From positions 14,067,151 through 14,131,150 of the forward strand of contig NC_003071.7 of the NCBI RefSeq assembly GCF_000001735.4: DNA of 64,000 bases, read 5' to 3'. Every line of letters starts with the position of its first letter. The stretch's first letter is position 1. Under the pieces are notes generated by a model. The model was not told the DNA's origin, did no database searches, and worked only from the letters and a program-made list of their open reading frames with translations. The stretch is from Arabidopsis thaliana. Taxonomy: Eukaryota > Streptophyta > Magnoliopsida > Brassicales > Brassicaceae. Below are positions 38,870-49,039 of this stretch, one piece after another. Made by a program: the position numbers and the translations under genes.

Positions 38870-40570
38870 ATGAACAATCCATTATTATCAATCTCAAACC
38901 CAGTAAAGTTCTTTAAACCACCAATTCCGTACAGAATAAGCTTAAACACCACCATTAACAAGAAACAGAAGCATCAAAGCAAAACCCTTGTCGTGAAATC
39001 CAACAAAAGGTCTACAACATCATTGACTAGTAGTGTCTCGCTGGTTAGAAGGAGAAACAACAATGGCGATGGTGAAACGACGCTGGTTAAAAAAGTGGGT
39101 AGAGATGAAAAAGGACAAACGGTTCTGTTGTGTGCTTTAGGGTATTGGGTTCAAGGGTTAAGGTGTTTCTCATGGCTTGCTCTTAACTTCCATATGGCTC
39201 ATTGTCTTAATCTCAAGCCATCGACGCTTCAGCTTGTACAGTACACTGCTAGTCTTCCCATGGTTGCTAAGCCTCTCTATGGAGTTCTCTCTGATGTTCT
39301 TTATATTGGCGGTGCTCGTAGAGTTCCTTACATCTCCGTTGGAGGTTAGTTTTCTTTCTCCAACTGTCCCGGAAAAAACGGTCTCTTTCGCATTATGCTC
39401 CAAATGGTCCAATATAGTGTTGTCTCAGTGCTTTTGCAGGGTCTAGCATGGGGTTCGTTGGCGATATTCCCTGGTGCTAGAGAAGTTCTTCCTTCACTTA
39501 TGGCATTTATTCTGCTTAGTAACCTTGGAGCATCCATTACTGAAGTTTCTCAAGACGCTCTTGTTGCGGAATACGGTTTAAGATATCAGATAAATGGTCT
39601 TCAGTCTTATGCACTTATGGCTTCAGCAGTTGGAGGAATCCTTGGGAACTTACTCGGTGGATATTGCTTACTCAAGACACCTCCTAGAATCTTGTTTCTT
39701 GCTTTTACAGCTTTGTTATCTCTTCAGCTCATTGTTTCTTTATCTTCTAAAGAAGAATCTGTTAACTTGCCACGGATCGGAGAAGTAACTCCAGAGATAA
39801 GCTCTGTTTTGGGGATCGTAAAGAAACAGTTTTTGGATCTTAAGGGAATTGTTCAGGTAGATGAAATCTCCCAGCCTTTGATTTGGATAGTATCTTCCAT
39901 TGCATTGGTCCCTCTTCTCTCAGGATCAGTCTTCTGCTACCAAACTCAAGTTCTAAACCTTGATCCTTCAGTTATTGGTATGTCAAAGGTTATTGGACAG
40001 TTGATGCTTCTCTGTTTAACTGTTGTTTATGATCGTTACTGGAAGAAACTTCCCATGAGGGCGTTGATCCATATCGTGCAACTCCTGTACGCGTTTTCAT
40101 TACTGTTTGATTATATCTTGGTGAAGCAAATAAATCTCGCGTTCGGGATCTCAAACACGGCTTTTGTGCTCTGTTTCTCTAGTGTAGCGGAAATTCTTGC
40201 ACAGTTCAAGATTCTTCCTTTCTCTGTTTTGCTAGCAAATATGTGCCCTGGAGGCTGTGAAGGATCAATCACTTCTTTCCTTGCTTCTACTCTGTGTTTG
40301 TCATCAGTTGTAAGCGGATTCACTGGAGTTGGAATGGCTAATATGATCGGGATAACATCGAAGAATTACTCAAACCTGCCTGCAGGAATTCTGATACAGT
40401 CTTTGGCAGCTTTGGTGCCTTTGTGGTTTATTCATTATGTTCCAATGTTAGAGCCTGGTTTTGAGAGAGAAGGGAAGAGAGCTATGAGTAAGAAAAGCAG
40501 AAGGAATAGACGTGTAGGGAGAGTCATAGGTCAGGAAAGTTTTGCTTACCGGCGGGAAAGAGAAACATAA
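38870..40570 (+). CDS. BT1/folate-biopterin-type MFS transporter
   Basis: Two exons (38870-39344 and 39429-40570) join at GG|V to give 538 residues. The 84-bp intron uses the acceptor CTCAG at 39424-39428; reading through it hits TAG at once. The first ~80 residues are basic and Ser/Thr-rich without acids (MNNPLLSISNPVKFFKPPIP...), resembling a plastid transit peptide. The family motif in TM2-3 is SLPMVAKPLYGVLSDVLYIGGARRVPYI, matching the folate-biopterin transporter pattern of a KP-G-SD loop. About twelve membrane segments follow. Transport of folates or related pterins into plastids is known for some members; the substrate here is unproven. Remembered as AT2G33280. Confidence 0.88.
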
Positions 40571-40607
40571 ACAAGAATCAGTCTGAGTTATAGTTAGAGC
40601 TAGTTCT

Positions 40608-40888
40608 TCAGCTGACATAACATTGTTTCTTGGGAGGAGAAGATTTTGTGCCCATGTAAGTAAGGATGGATACTGATGTTGGTAAACATAAAAGTCCCAA
40701 GATTGACAAGAATCTCATAAATCCAATCAAAGCAATGTTATATCTCAGTTCACACCAATCTTGCTGCAGCAACTCCAAGAATCTCCCCACTGTTTCATTC
40801 ATCGTTCTTGGTTTGGAGACATGAGATGTCATTTCTTCCAAGACAAGCCAACGCACAGTGTAATATCTTGTACTAGGATAACAATGAC
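40608..40888 (-). pseudogene. Orphan last-exon-like coding fragment antisense to the MFS 3' flank
   Basis: A good splice acceptor (TTTCATTTCTAG, ending at 40889 on the minus strand) is followed by a 92-codon open frame to TGA at 40608-40610. It starts HCYPSTRYYTVRWLVLEEMT, contains GRFLELLQQDWCELRYN and a hydrophobic helix (about IALIGFMRFLSILGLLCLP), and ends SSPPKKQCYVS. The composition is that of real protein with one membrane segment near the C terminus. No upstream exons are visible in the AT-rich 2 kb to the right, so it is a truncated relic or an unannotated short gene. The ATG at 40832 would give 74 residues. Family not recognised. Confidence 0.35.
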
Positions 40889-40892
40889 CTAG

Positions 40893-41025
40893 AAATGAAA
40901 TTAAAGTTTTGGTTAGACCATTTTTTGAATAGTAATGAAATTGCTATGTAATGAAAGAAAATTTAGGATGTGAATTAAAGTTTTGATTAGACCATTTTGA
41001 ATAGTAATGAAATTGGTATGTTATT
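40893..41025. repeat. 74-bp imperfect tandem duplication
   Basis: The stretch ATTAAAGTTTTGGTTAGACC at 40900 recurs as ATTAAAGTTTTGATTAGACC at 40974. In both copies it continues through CATTTTGAATAGTAATGAAATT with small differences. The period is 74 bp. It directly abuts the orphan exon-like fragment. Confidence 0.8.
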
Positions 41026-42927
41026 TTGTAAGAGATTTACGGTTTTCAGAAAGATTGTTTGAATAGATTTATTAGCAAATTGGAATATTCAGTGGCTGAG
41101 ATTAAAGATTCCGATGATCTTGTGGTTGTGATTTTAGGAACCTAGTAAATTAGGAGGTGTCACTTTAGGGATTAATGGTTTTGCATAGTTGATTTCTCTA
41201 TTTAAGAGCAACTCTGACTTCTCTATTGCTTCATTACTCGAAATCCTATGTTCCTCCTTGGCTCTTCCACCTCCGATCACCTACCACAACAAGTTTTTCT
41301 CCTCCTTTTTTCGAGTCTTTCTCTTCCCCTTTTCAAAATTTTTGACCATCCATCATGTTTCTATATCATGAAGGGAAACCATCATCGTCACAAAGTTCAT
41401 TCTTTCCGAGTAACACTTTTGGTAAGATTTCTAACACATATATCACGTTTAAACTATCCTCTAGAGTTTAAAATAAATCATATATGTTAGACATTGTTCA
41501 ACATTAAAATATGGTGGAGGCAATAGATCCAAAGTTTACTAGACCACTTATTTTTGCCGATCAACGACGGTCAATGGCCAAGTCATATTCTCAAATTTTT
41601 TTCTAGTAGTGATCCGAATACTCTGACCTTCTCTCCTAGTCTAAATAGGATTCTAGGAATCTATCTTTGACATCAAAGATTTTGATATGAACATCTAAGT
41701 GAGCAGGGTCCAAAAATTAAATATTAGTCTAAAAAGTGTAATTTTCTTTATAATTTATTTTTTGGATAAAAAATGAAAGTTTTTGTAAGTTAATATATTG
41801 ATATAATCACTTTCAAAGATTTCATATATCAATATAAGGAAATGAATATTCTTTTATGTTATAAAAGATATATTTTATCCAAAAGTGATAAGAGCACTTG
41901 AATACAAATGTGGATTGTACTGGCATAGAAACAAATCTTTTATATATTAATTGAGAAGTATATTTCAGAGTCTAATGGTAAAATTTTAAGGAAATTACCA
42001 AATAAATGACATTAGAAATTAAATACAAATAATTTTTCATTTATTTTCCTTTAATTTAAATAGAAATGTATAGTTCCTTTTTGCTTGAAAAAAAATAAAA
42101 TATAAAAGGAAACATACATTTATATTTAAATTAATGAATATAATAAAATATATTGTATTTAATGGAAACGTCATTTTGGTAACTTTCTTATAAAAAAAAT
42201 AAGATTCTAGTCTGAAATATATTTTTTAATTAATATAGAAAGATATGTTTTAATGTTAGTACAAATCACATTAAACAATTTTGAACTATTAAAATTTAAT
42301 GTAGACGATTAAGATCAAAGTTAAAAAAAATATCTCAAAAAGATCAGTCATTTCCTCTATAAATACGTGATTTTAGTCCATTGTCAAAACGTCAAAAACT
42401 TGTACGCAAGGATGGAAAAACCAAATAATTAGTACAGAAGAAAATATTTGTCTCTTAAGTCTTAATAGATCCAACTAGCCGAAGAAATGAGGTATTTTAC
42501 AAACTTTCATTTATAATTCTATTAGTTATTAATTATGATGAATTCCGATCTTAAGTTCATACAAATGTATATGTATTTTAATGTTAAAAATATCTAATTA
42601 ATCACAAAACTAATCTGTAATAAAAATAGATTTAAAGATTTGTCAACTACAAAATTTTCTTTTTGAAAGTTAAAATTTTCAAAGTCATTCTTTTGTAACA
42701 TCTTTTCCATTCGTAATATTTGCCTATACGTACGAATTATTTACAAATTAACTAAATCCAATTTTGAATATACGTATATTTTTCCAATATACAGGAACAG
42801 TTCCGTTGACAAGTTGAGACAACCTCGAAGTAATGCAAACACTTTAAGGCCGGATCCGATTCGTGACCCGAATAGTTTCCGGATTCGGAGCCCAGGTGTT
42901 GTTTCTGTCTTCGGTTCATTGGGAAGG
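41026..42927. other. AT-rich spacer and SUVH2 promoter
   Basis: 1.9 kb of AT-rich DNA upstream of SUVH2 containing the fold-back element (listed separately). The frame of SUVH2 is open upstream to about 42814 but only through a TTG. CT-rich or site II motifs are not obvious. Confidence 0.5.
41907..42272. mobile_element. Fold-back/MITE-like element with ~175-bp inverted arms
   Basis: Left arm (about 41907-42083) and right arm (about 42103-42272) are inverted copies. For example GTACTGGCATAGAAACAAAT on the left pairs with the complement of the segment near 42237-42261, TATATTAATTGAGAAGTATA with the complement at 42209-42235, and TTTAATTTAAATAGAAATGT with the complement near 42112-42135. The whole element is one imperfect hairpin of about 366 bp with a ~20-bp centre and no coding capacity. 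This is the architecture of a non-autonomous MITE or fold-back transposon. Target-site duplications are not clear. It ends about 655 bp upstream of the SUVH2 start codon. Confidence 0.7.
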
Positions 42928-44883
42928 ATGAGTACATTGTTACCATTTCCTGACCTCAACCTCATGCCGGATTCTCAATCCTCCACCGCCGGAACCACAG
43001 CCGGCGACACTGTAGTCACCGGAAAGTTAGAAGTGAAATCGGAACCAATTGAGGAATGGCAAACTCCACCATCGTCTACCTCCGATCAATCAGCCAATAC
43101 CGATCTCATCGCCGAGTTTATTCGTATCTCAGAGCTCTTCCGCTCGGCATTCAAGCCACTGCAGGTCAAAGGATTAGACGGAGTCTCCGTATACGGATTG
43201 GATTCTGGTGCCATCGTTGCTGTACCGGAGAAAGAAAACCGGGAATTGATTGAACCGCCTCCAGGATTTAAGGATAATCGAGTCTCCACCGTCGTTGTCT
43301 CGCCGAAATTCGAGAGACCGAGAGAGCTAGCGAGAATTGCAATTCTAGGTCATGAACAACGGAAGGAACTCCGACAAGTCATGAAACGAACTAGGATGAC
43401 TTATGAGTCTCTTCGGATTCATCTAATGGCGGAGAGTATGAAGAATCATGTACTTGGTCAAGGGCGTAGACGGAGGAGCGATATGGCGGCTGCGTATATA
43501 ATGAGGGATCGGGGACTGTGGTTGAACTATGATAAGCACATAGTTGGTCCAGTCACAGGGGTTGAAGTAGGGGATATATTCTTCTACCGTATGGAATTGT
43601 GTGTGCTGGGCTTACACGGCCAGACACAAGCCGGGATTGATTGTTTAACGGCTGAACGGAGCGCCACTGGAGAGCCTATAGCTACCAGCATTGTTGTCTC
43701 AGGTGGTTATGAGGATGATGAAGATACAGGAGATGTTTTGGTTTATACTGGTCACGGTGGTCAGGATCATCAACACAAGCAGTGTGATAACCAGAGGCTA
43801 GTAGGTGGGAATCTGGGAATGGAGAGAAGTATGCACTACGGTATCGAGGTACGTGTGATTAGAGGTATTAAGTATGAGAACAGTATAAGCTCGAAGGTGT
43901 ATGTATATGATGGTTTGTATAAGATAGTAGATTGGTGGTTTGCTGTGGGGAAGTCTGGTTTTGGGGTTTTTAAATTTAGGTTAGTAAGAATTGAAGGGCA
44001 ACCGATGATGGGCAGTGCGGTAATGAGGTTTGCACAAACTCTTAGAAATAAGCCATCGATGGTTAGGCCTACTGGTTATGTTAGCTTTGACCTTTCTAAC
44101 AAGAAGGAGAATGTACCCGTGTTTCTATATAATGATGTAGATGGTGATCAAGAACCGAGACATTATGAGTACATTGCAAAAGCTGTCTTTCCTCCTGGAA
44201 TTTTTGGTCAGGGGGGGATCAGCAGGACTGGCTGCGAGTGTAAGCTCTCTTGTACTGATGATTGTCTCTGTGCAAGGAAGAACGGTGGTGAGTTTGCATA
44301 TGATGATAACGGGCATCTATTGAAAGGAAAGCATGTGGTATTTGAATGTGGGGAATTCTGCACTTGTGGTCCGAGCTGTAAGAGCCGTGTGACACAGAAG
44401 GGATTGAGGAACAGGCTAGAGGTTTTCAGATCGAAGGAAACCGGTTGGGGTGTCAGGACACTTGATCTAATTGAAGCTGGTGCTTTCATATGCGAATATG
44501 CAGGTGTAGTTGTCACGAGACTTCAAGCCGAGATTCTGTCAATGAATGGGGATGTTATGGTCTATCCTGGTCGGTTCACAGACCAATGGCGTAACTGGGG
44601 TGATTTATCTCAAGTATACCCAGATTTTGTTAGGCCGAATTATCCATCTCTCCCTCCACTGGATTTCTCAATGGATGTGTCAAGGATGAGGAACGTGGCT
44701 TGCTACATTAGTCACAGCAAAGAACCAAATGTGATGGTGCAATTTGTTTTGCATGACCACAATCACCTGATGTTCCCCCGTGTGATGCTTTTTGCGCTGG
44801 AGAATATCTCACCGTTGGCCGAGCTAAGCCTGGATTACGGCTTGGCAGATGAAGTGAACGGCAAGCTCGCCATCTGCAACTAG
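42928..44883 (+). CDS. SUVH2: SRA/SET-domain protein SUVH2 (catalytically degenerate, RNA-directed DNA methylation)
   Basis: Intronless, 651 residues from the ATG at 42928. The SRA (YDG) domain at about 200-350 includes VGPVTGVEVGDIFFYRMELC, LHGQTQAGIDC and VYTGHGGQD, the methyl-cytosine-binding module. The pre-SET zinc cluster at about 435-490 begins GCECKLSCTDDCLCARK. The SET domain at about 495-645 contains GWGVRTLDLIEAGAFICEYAG. The usual FINHSCSPN motif is YISHSKEPNV, losing the Asn-His-Ser-Cys core, and no post-SET cysteines follow. That agrees with the known lack of methyltransferase activity. SUVH2 binds methylated DNA and recruits RNA polymerase V in RNA-directed DNA methylation. Remembered as AT2G33290. 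Confidence 0.96.
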   Translation: MSTLLPFPDLNLMPDSQSSTAGTTAGDTVVTGKLEVKSEPIEEWQTPPSSTSDQSANTDLIAEFIRISELFRSAFKPLQVKGLDGVSVYGLDSGAIVAVPEKENRELIEPPPGFKDNRVSTVVVSPKFERPRELARIAILGHEQRKELRQVMKRTRMTYESLRIHLMAESMKNHVLGQGRRRRSDMAAAYIMRDRGLWLNYDKHIVGPVTGVEVGDIFFYRMELCVLGLHGQTQAGIDCLTAERSATGEPIATSIVVSGGYEDDEDTGDVLVYTGHGGQDHQHKQCDNQRLVGGNLGMERSMHYGIEVRVIRGIKYENSISSKVYVYDGLYKIVDWWFAVGKSGFGVFKFRLVRIEGQPMMGSAVMRFAQTLRNKPSMVRPTGYVSFDLSNKKENVPVFLYNDVDGDQEPRHYEYIAKAVFPPGIFGQGGISRTGCECKLSCTDDCLCARKNGGEFAYDDNGHLLKGKHVVFECGEFCTCGPSCKSRVTQKGLRNRLEVFRSKETGWGVRTLDLIEAGAFICEYAGVVVTRLQAEILSMNGDVMVYPGRFTDQWRNWGDLSQVYPDFVRPNYPSLPPLDFSMDVSRMRNVACYISHSKEPNVMVQFVLHDHNHLMFPRVMLFALENISPLAELSLDYGLADEVNGKLAICN

Positions 44884-45979
44884 TTTTTACAAAGTTTGTT
44901 TTTGTGCTATAGCTTGAGCCTTGAGGTAAATTCTCATCATAGTGTTGTTATATCTTTGGTCTCTCTGTCTTGCTTCCTATGGCATTAATCTCTTACAGCA
45001 ATGATGCAGATGGAGAAAATTTTGATCAAAGCCTTTCTCTGCTCGTTTGTTGTTATGTCTTCCAACCTTTCTGTGAAGCAAGAATGGGAGGCATGGTCGG
45101 TGAGTGTTCTGCATCCATTTTTTGGGGGTAAAAACTTCTCTTTGTCAAATGTGTTTGTACTTTTGTTCTGTTATTAATGTACTGAAATTTTTGTATGTTT
45201 CTCTCTCCCCCTTATGTTAGAGCTTAAGCTGATATATAAAAAAAAAACAATGTAATAGCAAATCAACAAAACATTCTGTAATTTCTTGGTATAAAAAGCT
45301 TTTGAAGTTGTTTATTCCTTAATCTTAAAATGTTTGCCTTTTATTCTGCAAATTGATCAGTGTTTACTCAGTAGTGAATAAATAAGGAAAACAACAATCT
45401 CTCTTTGTTTAATTGTTTAAGTGAAGTAAATGTGTTTCTCTTTTGTAAAAACTGAGGGGTTTTTACTATATTTTTTGTGAAAGTAATTTTGGTTTATGTA
45501 AATTTATGTTGAAACAGACCAGCTCTTGTTTTACTTCGTGTTAGCTTTTGCTTCTTACCAAGTTACCGTTGTTACGTGGAACCGAAACAAACCGTTTTTT
45601 CGTTAATCTAGGTTAATCTAGGTTAATCTAGTGGCTCTTTATAATCTCTGTTTCTTCTTACGAAACAGAGGATCGGATTAAGAAAGAACGAAAAGAGAGG
45701 ATTTTTAAAAATACTTACTACTTGATTGGTCACTGATTGTTTTAACGTTGAAATATCTGGTCTGACAGATTTACCCTTGGATGTACTCGACAAGAAAAAA
45801 GGAAATTAGTATAGTCCGACGTTGTTTCGTTGCGTGGGCCTGAAGAAAGCTTCCTTTAATTTCCTTTTTTGTTTGGGTCTCTACTCTCTACAATCTATAT
45901 AATACCTGAAACTCTCTACGCTCTATCTCCATAATTCGATAACCAAATTTGATAGAGTTAAACCCTAGTTAGATTAGGA
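44884..45979. other. Spacer: SUVH2 3' UTR and next promoter
   Basis: About 1.1 kb. A possible small 3' UTR intron follows the SUVH2 stop (donor GAG|GTAAAT near 44925, acceptor TCTTACAG near 44998). A decanucleotide repeat (GGTTAATCTA)x3 lies at 45602-45630. A TATATAAT at about 45895-45902 with ACCCTAG (45962-45968) precedes the next gene. Confidence 0.45.
45602..45630. repeat. 10-bp triplicate repeat
   Basis: Three adjacent copies of GTTAATCTAG about 350-380 bp upstream of the next ATG. GTTAAT-type sequence resembles GT-element cores, but the role is unknown. Confidence 0.7.
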
Positions 45980-46810
45980 ATGGAATCTCACGTTTTGTTC
46001 AACTCCTCATCGATGAAGAAGACTCTTTCTTCCAGTGAAAAAGACGCTTATACTTACAACAAAGCTCTTACCTTGAATCTGAAGAAAAATAATGTTGTTA
46101 AAGTATGTTCGGGGTTGAAGAAGAGAGAACATCAGAGTTCGCACGCTCATGAAACCGGAGAAGTTAAGCAAATTGATGAACAGAATCATGTTCCAGAAAA
46201 AGTATCCATGAAGAGCGTGAGGGATAATAGTACTTGCTACAAGGTTCGCCTAACGCTACAGAAGCCTGATGTTGTTCAAGTATCCTCAAACTTGAACAAG
46301 ACAGAAGATCAGAGATCTAGGGCGGCTAATCATGAAACCGGCAAGACCAAACAAAATTTGAAGAAGCCTGGTGATTACAAGTCTTTTGCAGCGAGAACTA
46401 TTCAGGTGAAGAAGAAATCAGCTTTACCAATGAAACTTTCTAAAAACCCTAGATCCGGGGAACATGGGCCACCTGTGAACGCATCTAAAGGTTGTCCTGT
46501 CTTGAAGAAGAACGACAAGGATTTGTTGGAACTGTTCGAGATCGCCAAAAAATCTGCTGATTTTGCCAACGCAAAGGGAATCCTCGCGTCTGAAGTAGAA
46601 ACATCAATGTGCGTAGATACCCTCGCTTTGCTCTTGGAGTTCCCCATCAGCGCAAGAGCTATGGAAACAAGGAAGCTCATGGTTAGGCTAGAGAATCTTA
46701 CAAAACACAAGAACCGAAAAATATGCAATTCTGTTTCAAAACTTCTTCAATGTTGGAGGCAGAGTATCAGAGATCAACAACTCAGAGAGTCCCGTAAAAC
46801 TCAAGGCTAA
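45980..46810 (+). CDS. Small TFIIS N-terminal-domain-like protein
   Basis: Single-exon gene of 276 residues from the first ATG. The C-terminal ~90 residues (from about KNDKDLLELFEIAKKSADFA) form helices that match the TFIIS N-terminal (LW/TND) pattern: TLALLLEFPISARAMETRKL, MVRLENLTKHKNRKICNSV, then SKLLQCWRQSI, where the closing L-x-x-x-W is the hallmark. This domain docks transcription and chromatin factors of the elongation machinery. The N-terminal half is basic, low in hydrophobics and contains an internal duplication (about 30-67 and 87-124). There are no TFIIS central or zinc-ribbon domains, so it is not a canonical elongation factor. Exact identity not recalled. Confidence 0.72.
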   Translation: MESHVLFNSSSMKKTLSSSEKDAYTYNKALTLNLKKNNVVKVCSGLKKREHQSSHAHETGEVKQIDEQNHVPEKVSMKSVRDNSTCYKVRLTLQKPDVVQVSSNLNKTEDQRSRAANHETGKTKQNLKKPGDYKSFAARTIQVKKKSALPMKLSKNPRSGEHGPPVNASKGCPVLKKNDKDLLELFEIAKKSADFANAKGILASEVETSMCVDTLALLLEFPISARAMETRKLMVRLENLTKHKNRKICNSVSKLLQCWRQSIRDQQLRESRKTQG

Positions 46811-47418
46811 ATGTCACTAGGGAATTTAAAAGCTTATGACTTGAAAACGTTGGTTGCTTGCTTATTCTTTTGCTTAAAGTAGAGTATTGTAGTCACTGCT
46901 TCAATTACATTACTCAAAAGCTAACAGTGAGAGGAATATGTATGTATTAAGGATTTTCACAATCACTATTATAAGAAGTTTAACCTGTGTGAAACGTTTT
47001 GAGTTGTAAATACATTATGAGTTTTGTAATCTATTTGCTTTCTTGCCTTATGTTTCCGTAACCCCATTTGATCTGAGTAGTTATTTGTGGATATATTGGC
47101 ATAGTTCTAAGATCATTAGAGTAGACTCATCAACAAAAACCCTTAAAAACGATATTAGATAAGCTTCAAATATTTACAGTGTAGTAAAAGATATAAAGAG
47201 CATTCTCTTCCATCCATAGTATATAGTGAAATCGCAACCGAAAATTAAAAGACAGCAAAAAAAAAAACTAAAGAAAACCAGTAAAAACCATTATAAGAAC
47301 CAAGAAAATACACAAACTGGATATAAGATCAATCTAGCTTATGCTTGCTTCAGAAGTATCTCAGACTTGCAAAACCCCAAAATATAAAACCTGTAACACC
47401 GTAACGTCGAAAAGAGAT
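46811..47418. other. Convergent spacer
   Basis: 3' UTRs of the TFIIS-N-like gene (plus) and IAA13 (minus). AT-rich; nothing else seen. Confidence 0.5.
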
Positions 47419-48607
47419 CTAAACCGGCTGCTTTCGCTGTCTCTCGTTTGGTTCTTGATTTCGTGCAGCTGCATATATATTAACATGTTTTAGTAGAAAT
47501 TTTTCATTGCGTCATCTTGAGAAACAAGAACAGGAATCAAGATGAGATTATCTACATACCGAGTCCATTAGCTTCAGAGGTTTTCATCACACGTAGCCTT
47601 TTCACCGAGTTGATGAACATTCTAAGATAATTCCAACAAAAAGACCATCAGAAACATTTATTGGAAGTGTAAGAGATAAATAAACAAGGTTTTTAGATCT
47701 ATTACCTCCATGGAACATCACCAACAAGCATCCAATCTCCTTCCTTATCTTCATAAGTAAGTACAAACTCAGACGATCCATCTAAAAGCCTCAACGGTTT
47801 AGTGAACTGACTGGTTAACCCGACAGTACCCGGATTAGTGCGAAAGAACATATCTTCCAATGTTTGCGCCAAATTCTCGTAAGAAGAATGAGCATTCAAA
47901 TCCACTTTTCTTCCTATAGCAACTCCATCCATGTTCACCTTAATAAATCCAACTTGTACTTTCCCATTCACTTTCTTTGTCACATCTTTAGGTTCATCAT
48001 CTTTCACTTTCTTCTTACCAGCTTCTTCTTCTTCTCTTGCTGACTTTGTAGCTTGGTTATTAACCAAACTGTTCATCCTGTGTGACCCTATAGGAGGCCA
48101 TCCAACAACTTGACTGCTACAAACAAAGCAAACATCAAGTCAGGACTTGTAATCTATCCAAATGAATCAAAACCAAGAACAGATTCAACTATTCAAGATT
48201 CCTAATTCCAAACCAGAGCATTTCTTCCGACATAACTCAGATCAAGTATACATCCAAACACTAAAGAATCTTTAAGAAACTCCTAAACGAACTATGTTCA
48301 GAGAATAGCAATTTCACATCATACAAAAGGAATTAAACATCTTAAAAGATCTTTCTTTGAAACCAAAAAGCTTGAAAAAGACGAACCTTGAACGAGGAGG
48401 AGATGAACCAGCATGAGAAGCAGAATCAGCAGCACGTTTAGAACCAACAGAAGGAAAATCCTTAGCCGTCAAAAGCCTTCCACGCTCTCCCCACGCGCCA
48501 CCACCACCTGATTTACCAATCTTGGCCGCCGTTCCACCGCCAAGACTCAGCCCTAGACCAAGCTCAAGCTCACTCTCACCTTTCCCCATCTCAAGTTCAG
48601 TAATCAT
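47419..48607 (-). CDS. IAA13: Aux/IAA transcriptional repressor IAA13
   Basis: Four exons (48387-48607, 47706-48116, 47560-47621, 47419-47468) give 247 residues. Domain I holds the EAR repression motif [12 protein letters not shown] (about 13-24). Domain II holds the degron [12 protein letters not shown] (VGWPP at about 78-82), which binds TIR1/AFB with auxin. The PB1 domain (III/IV) starts [19 protein letters not shown] and includes the acidic OPCA motif [16 protein letters not shown]. The tail is basic. It represses ARF-driven auxin-response genes until auxin triggers its degradation. All three functional elements are intact, so wild-type auxin sensitivity is expected. AuxRE-like sites lie upstream. 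Remembered as AT2G33310. Confidence 0.97.
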
Positions 48608-48801
48608 CAGAGAGACCACAACAACAACAACAAAAACCCACTAAAAGAAAGAGAGCCCTAGAATCCAAAATCAATCCAAAAGAAAGAAAGAGTCTTTTGA
48701 AAGTCAAGAAGGCAGAGAGAGCAAAAAAAAACAACCTGGGAAAGGAAGACAAAGAAAGAAAGAGAGAGAGAGAAGGAAACAAGAAAACAAACAAACAGAA
48801 A

Positions 48802-48807
48802 GAGACA
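48802..48807 (-). promoter_or_regulatory. AuxRE-type TGTCTC in the IAA13 leader region
   Basis: GAGACA on the plus strand reads TGTCTC on the IAA13 strand, the classical auxin-response element, 195 bp upstream of the ATG and probably within the 5' UTR. Confidence 0.4.
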
Positions 48808-49033
48808 GAGAGAGGATTTTAAGGGTTTCTTGAAATCTGAAAGAGAGTTTCAAGAATTGAGGAAGAAGAAAGAGAGAGAGGATTAGGTGGTGGAGAGAGT
48901 GATGAGAAGAGTAGGACCCATATGTCTGGTAGTGGCCATACCAACAACAATGCCATTCTTTCTTCTTCTCTTTTACCCTTTTTTTATTCCCTAATTTTAT
49001 TATTAACAAAGAAATTCTTTTTAACTTTTCTTC

Positions 49034-49039
49034 CCGACA
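49034..49039 (-). promoter_or_regulatory. AuxRE TGTCGG in the IAA13 promoter
   Basis: CCGACA on the plus strand reads TGTCGG on the IAA13 strand, the high-affinity ARF-binding variant, about 427 bp upstream of the start codon. Aux/IAA genes are primary auxin-response genes, so a functional AuxRE is plausible. Confidence 0.45.

Noticed and set aside
38870..38899. MFS transporter read as a signal-peptide secretory protein
   Set aside because: The N terminus is basic and hydroxyl-rich without a hydrophobic core, which fits a plastid transit peptide better.
39345..39428. A start at 39395 for a separate 391-residue transporter
   Set aside because: The segment before 39429 is an 84-bp intron; joining 39344 to 39429 restores a continuous MFS protein.
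42814..42927. Extension of SUVH2 N-terminally by 38 residues
   Set aside because: The upstream frame opens at a TTG codon. The ATG at 42928 gives the 651-residue protein I recall for SUVH2.
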